Source: Mesostigma viride
Lineage: Eukaryota; Streptophyta; Mesostigmatophyceae; Mesostigmatales; Mesostigmataceae
Reading direction: 5' to 3'
Assembly: GCA_009746045.1 (NCBI GenBank)
Contig: RPFO01000615.1
Coordinates: 64,001-128,000, forward strand
DNA length: 64,000 nucleotides
The position numbers and the translations under genes are program-made. The notes beneath the pieces were generated by a model, which searched no databases, was not told where the DNA came from, and saw nothing but the letters and a program-made list of their open reading frames with translations. Position 1 is the first letter of the stretch. Every line of letters starts with the position of its first letter. Positions 60,889-64,000 of this stretch are shown here, piece after piece.

Positions 60889-61124
60889 CTTTTCTTGGAG
60901 CGTACAGCATCCGCGCACCCCGTGCAGTATAAATGAGAGCCAACGAATTGAAGTGGTTCACGGCCGGCCACAAGTGGATTGTCCGGATGGGTGCCCGTGT
61001 TGTCACAGCAGCGCCTCCCAGAAATACCTCTGCGAGCACACTTGTAGGAGGCCTTCCTTTTCCTGGTTGCCTTGTTTGTGCCTTCACAACTGGGCACTGG
61101 TGTTGGATTTTGTCTTGAACTTCC
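60889..61124 (-). CDS. MULE transposase, zinc-finger-like exon
   Basis: Acceptor CCAAAACAG|GGAAG, donor AAAAG|GTACGC, 236 bases, phase 0 in and two bases out, which exactly completes Ser with the main exon. It reads GSSRQNPTPVPSCEGTNKA, TRKRKASYKCARRGISGRRC, CDNTGTHPD, then LYCTGCADAVRSKK. Clustered Cys and basic residues suggest an N-terminal zinc-binding, DNA-contacting module. Confidence 0.55.
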
Positions 61125-61392
61125 CTGTTTTGGGTCAGCAACATAAGAAATTAAACACGATGTTCAGAAACTAATTACAAGTTACAACATAGTCATGGAT
61201 TTGGTGGGTGCAATTAGCTGGGGACGCCATAAACATAAGTTGCCATTATGAAGCTCACTAACTGCCTTATATGCAAATAACTCCATTATCATGGAAAGAT
61301 GCTTACAACAAGAACATTCCAGACCATGTCGCTACCAAGCATGAGCGAGTTCGAACGGGAAAATGAGATAACGACATGGAAGGGCAACGTAC

Positions 61393-61585
61393 GTTGGAAA
61401 ACGGTTGTCCGCCGTGCTGACCAATCGGTGCCGGCGCTGCCGCAGGTGGAGGTGCTCCAACATGGGAAGGTGGCGGAGAAAGTGGCGGAGAAGGTGGCGG
61501 AGAAGGTGGCGGTGGCGGTGGCGGTGGCGGTGGCGGCGGTGGCGGTGGCGGTGGCGGTGGGGTGGCGGGGAAGCAGAGAAAGATA
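61393..61585 (-). CDS. MULE transposase, possible proline-rich upstream exon
   Basis: The donor TTCCAAC|GTACGT is in phase 0 with the zinc exon. The peptide has a Pro run encoded by a GGCGGT/GGAGAA repeat (61,470-61,572), then HVGAPPPAAAPAPIGQHGG and QPFSN. The exon's 5' limit cannot be set, and the Pro run may be read from untranslated sequence. Confidence 0.35.
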
Positions 61586-61723
61586 ATACGTGAGAGTACG
61601 TAATACGCAAGAGTACGCGTATCCGTAGGCATACGTTTAACATCCGTACGGCAAAGCTGCGTATGATGTATAGTCTGCGTACGAAACGTATCATATGCCA
61701 CACTATTTCCCTTTGCGGGGAAG

Positions 61724-62014
61724 GTGGCGGGGGAGGGGGAGGGATGCTTTCCCCGCGCTGTGAGGAAGGATGCTTGCGTTGCCGCACCGCTTTACGCCGA
61801 GCGAGAAGGCGGCGAACAATACCGCGATGCCTGGGTCGCCGAACTGACTGCCGTTTTGGAGCGATGCATTGTGCCTTGTGCCAAATGCAGACATGGACAT
61901 AAGGAGAGCACCTCGGCATATCCCTGCTCAGCAACGCGCAAAAGGAAAAAGGGCAGCGAAGAAAGAAGTTATGAACTACCTCGATCGCACCTCAAAATGG
62001 CCAAGCAAGTCTAG
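61724..62014 (+). other. Unassigned 96-codon frame inside the MULE
   Basis: The plus frame reads DACVAAPLYAEREGGEQYRD, AWVAELTAVLERCIVPCAKC and ends in a Lys-rich stretch. Composition is protein-like, but I see no splice partners and no known family. Confidence 0.25.
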
Positions 62015-62349
62015 GCATAGCTGCATGGGGCTGCCAACATAACTCCAAAAATAAACCCTAACTTAAGAATAGCTTCCGCTAGATCCCAATAGGCTAGGCC
62101 CACCGCGTGCCGCACGTGGCGCCAAGAAGTATCTGAAACAACTCATCATTGTGTATTCCGCTGGAAACTGAAAGAGGAGCATTCAGTGCATTAGTCGTTT
62201 TAGGGTAGCATGGATTCCTTACCTCAGACCAACATGTAGTGCCAATAACGCCAAGGTGATCCACCATGTGGATGCATGAAGATCTGCACCACATTGCCGC
62301 GTGACAAGGTATGAACATACCAACAAAGTTGCAGAGCAAGCCGTTCTCA

Positions 62350-62420
62350 GGAGGGCTATTACCCAACCATAAAGCCCCATGGCATAACGCTTCCATCTCG
62401 TGCAAAAGGACAACTATGAC
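62350..62420 (-). CDS. Possible small membrane protein inside the MULE, exon 3
   Basis: Acceptor ATTTCTAG|GTCATAG. In phase with exon 2 it reads HSCPFARDGSVMPWGFMVG before a stop at about 62,360. The donor is unclear (GTTGGG or GTAATA near 62,365). A further in-frame segment with PAEYTMMSCFRYFLAPRA lies near 62,130. Confidence 0.3.
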
Positions 62421-62471
62421 CTAGAAATTCAGAAAATATATTCTTAGTCTTTCCCTCTACTCCTTGCTTAC

Positions 62472-62540
62472 CTGGGTTGATAGGCGCGACAACTGAAAAC
62501 TTCGCAGGCACCCGCGCGCGCTCTTGCACCGCCACATGCC
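62472..62540 (-). CDS. Possible small membrane protein inside the MULE, exon 2
   Basis: Acceptor ATCCATGTAG|GGC, donor AACCCAG|GTAAGC, 69 bases, one base in and one out. It reads HVAVQERARVPAKFSVVAP then INP, a soluble segment following the membrane helix of exon 1. Confidence 0.4.
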
Positions 62541-62830
62541 CTACATGGATAACCACCAACCAAACATGAAAAAAGGGTATAACTAGAAGGATTAAGGAAA
62601 GAGGAAATGCATTTAATTCATATAGTTAATATCGCCATGAAATTGTATGTTGAAGTAATAATGGGCCGAAATATGCACATCGGGAACACGTCCCATTAAT
62701 GCACATGCGAAGCTAATGTAAGGACAACGCATCATTAACAAGGGGGGGTCCGCATGCGCAAGACGAAGCAAGTACAGTTAATATGATGTGCCATTTGGAC
62801 AGAAACTGGAATAAGGGCTTAACGCCTTAC

Positions 62831-62939
62831 CTAAGGCACAGACCCACACGATGCCGCTGACCGCTAGAAAAATTGCGAGGATGGCCACCGGCACACCCTG
62901 TCTGGTGCTGGTCAAGCAGCAAAGGCAGGGCCGGGCCAT
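62831..62939 (-). CDS. Possible small membrane protein inside the MULE, first exon
   Basis: ATG at 62,939, donor GCCTTAG|GTAAGG, 36 codons plus one base. The sequence starts MARPCLCCLTSTRQG and continues with a clear hydrophobic helix, VPVAILAIFLAVSGIVWV, then CAL. It would be a signal anchor or N-terminal membrane helix. I do not recognise the family. It lies within the MULE, about 360 bp from the right TIR, on the transposase strand. It may be a captured host gene fragment. Confidence 0.42.
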
Positions 62940-63297
62940 GAAAGCTGGAGGTCACGAGCACTTTGTTGCAGTGGATGTAAACGACCCCCCTGTTTGGAGC
63001 ACAAAAGGCGAGAAGCAAATTAAAAACGGAAAGCGCCAGTCATACGCCGCGCAGCTCGCGAGAATTCCAGGAACCAGTTTTTGTGTGATATTCGCATTTA
63101 GATGTCGTGCATAACCATTCCTTTATTATCGCACACACCAGTAAACAGTACAAGGATTTGCGTCAACCCAGCTAAATGCCGAGGGTGCCACGGACGTGTA
63201 TGCCAGCGAGCTCGAGTCTGGCGAGCAATCACTCAAACATGTCCACTGTCCCTAAGCCGAGCATCACCCTAACATGTCCGCCATTGCTACGTTTTAT

Positions 63298-63500
63298 CAT
63301 CCTTGACTGCGCTTGTAGTCAACAAAGAAATTAGCCAAGTCCTACAGTAATTGGCGCGGCAGGCCCTTTTTTCCCGCGTAACTCGTGTGCCGGTCCGGCG
63401 CGGCGTGGCCTGGGCAGGCGCGTCGGACTTAGTGCGGTGGTGTCCCGGAACCCCGCACTCACCCCCGCACTAGAGTTTGTGTCATCAGAGCCAAATTATG
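63298..63500 (-). repeat. Right terminal inverted repeat of the MULE, 203 bp
   Basis: Runs from CATCCTTGACTGCGCTTG to GTCATCAGAGCCAAATTATG, the inverted match of 52,999-53,201. Confidence 0.92.
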
Positions 63501-63767
63501 CGCTTCCTGTCGCCACAGGCATTTCTTGTTTGTCACAGCTTTTGTCACCCTTGTTTTTTGCGTGTGTGTGTGTTGTAGCAACAGCCATGACCGCCTTTTC
63601 CACTATGGGCACCTTGCACGCTCTATGTGGCAAACTTTGTTGTACCTGTAGATAGTACGTTCGTTTTTGTTTCAAGTTCCCCGGTCATATTGCTTTGCCG
63701 GACTCGCTTGCGTTACCTTGTACAATTGAGGCGCTTTCAGCAGTTATCGAAGTAATTCACAGCACAA

Positions 63768-64000
63768 ATGTCTGGCTCAGGCAGCCTTTATGCGTGCAGG
63801 CTCGGTGGTCAGTCGCTTGTGCAAAAGCCTGTTGCTGGCAAGCCACCTTTTGCTGCTGCGGTTCTGCCGCATGCTCGCGATGCCGAAAGCTTTCCAGACG
63901 AGTCCGGGGCACGCAAGCGGCAGAGGCGCGCTGATGATTTTGAACCCAGGATGGATGTCAGATGGGCAGAGGGAGAGGATGACGATGAAGAAGGACTTCT
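63768..64000 (+). CDS. Unidentified protein, 5' part (runs off window)
   Basis: ATG at 63,768 in the context CACAAATGTCTGGC opens a frame of 77 codons still open at the window end. It reads MSGSGSLYACRLGGQSLVQK, PVAGKPPFAAAVLPHARDA, then a basic patch GARKRQRRADDFEPRM and an acidic run WAEGEDDDEEGLL. A basic cluster next to acidic residues suggests a nuclear protein. I cannot name it. The start lies 268 bp beyond the right MULE end. Confidence 0.5.
   Translation, partial: MSGSGSLYACRLGGQSLVQKPVAGKPPFAAAVLPHARDAESFPDESGARKRQRRADDFEPRMDVRWAEGEDDDEEGL

Overview
This window is nuclear DNA from a eukaryote, most likely a green-lineage alga with a repeat-rich genome. The genes are split by GT-AG introns of 0.3 to 21 kb. 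GC-rich exons sit inside introns packed with micro- and minisatellites. The mobile elements are an L1-like ORF1, a LINE reverse-transcriptase tail and a Mutator-like transposon (MULE) with SWIM and FAR1-like zinc fingers, which suits a plant or alga. Prasinophyte-type algae are my best guess, at low confidence. No bacterial operons, rRNA genes or CRISPR arrays are visible.

0-22.1 kb: the last two exons of a plus-strand TMEM18-like gene (630-778 and 21,915-22,106). They are separated by a 21.1-kb intron that is almost entirely one 20-kb minisatellite built from two interspersed unit lengths, 36 and 42 bp. Next to the true 3' splice site are copies of the acceptor region and a small retroelement insertion with a target-site duplication.

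22.1-31.5 kb: a retrotransposon nest with no host gene. Two full copies and one inverted, twice-interrupted copy belong to a ~2.05-kb element that carries only an L1-type ORF1 and ends in TTCAA or TAAT microsatellite tails. It resembles mammalian HAL1 (half-L1) elements in structure. A separate degenerate LINE RT C-terminus lies at 28.3-28.8 kb.

31.5-52.4 kb: minus-strand exons of a WD40 protein that I recognise as TFIIIC subunit GTF3C2/TFIIIC110-like. A run of nine exons (46,745 down to 36,054) joins with matching phase at every junction. Two upstream exons and one downstream exon are likely, but their links are weaker. Its introns hold (GA)n, CCCA/CCCG tracts, GGGT/GGTT tracts and minisatellites of 24, 25, 40, 47 and 69 bp. 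Two further phase-compatible minus exons at 52 kb start with an ATG at 52,392. They are either the 5' end of this gene or a separate neighbour.

53.0-63.5 kb: a 10.5-kb MULE bounded by 203-bp terminal inverted repeats. It encodes a minus-strand transposase (zinc exon, Ala-Pro heptad linker, DDE domain, SWIM finger) broken by two one-base frameshifts, one of them at the first catalytic Asp. It also contains three phase-compatible exons of a possible small membrane protein and an octanucleotide/tetranucleotide satellite. The MULE lies between two divergent gene starts (minus at 52,392; plus at 63,768, running off the window end).
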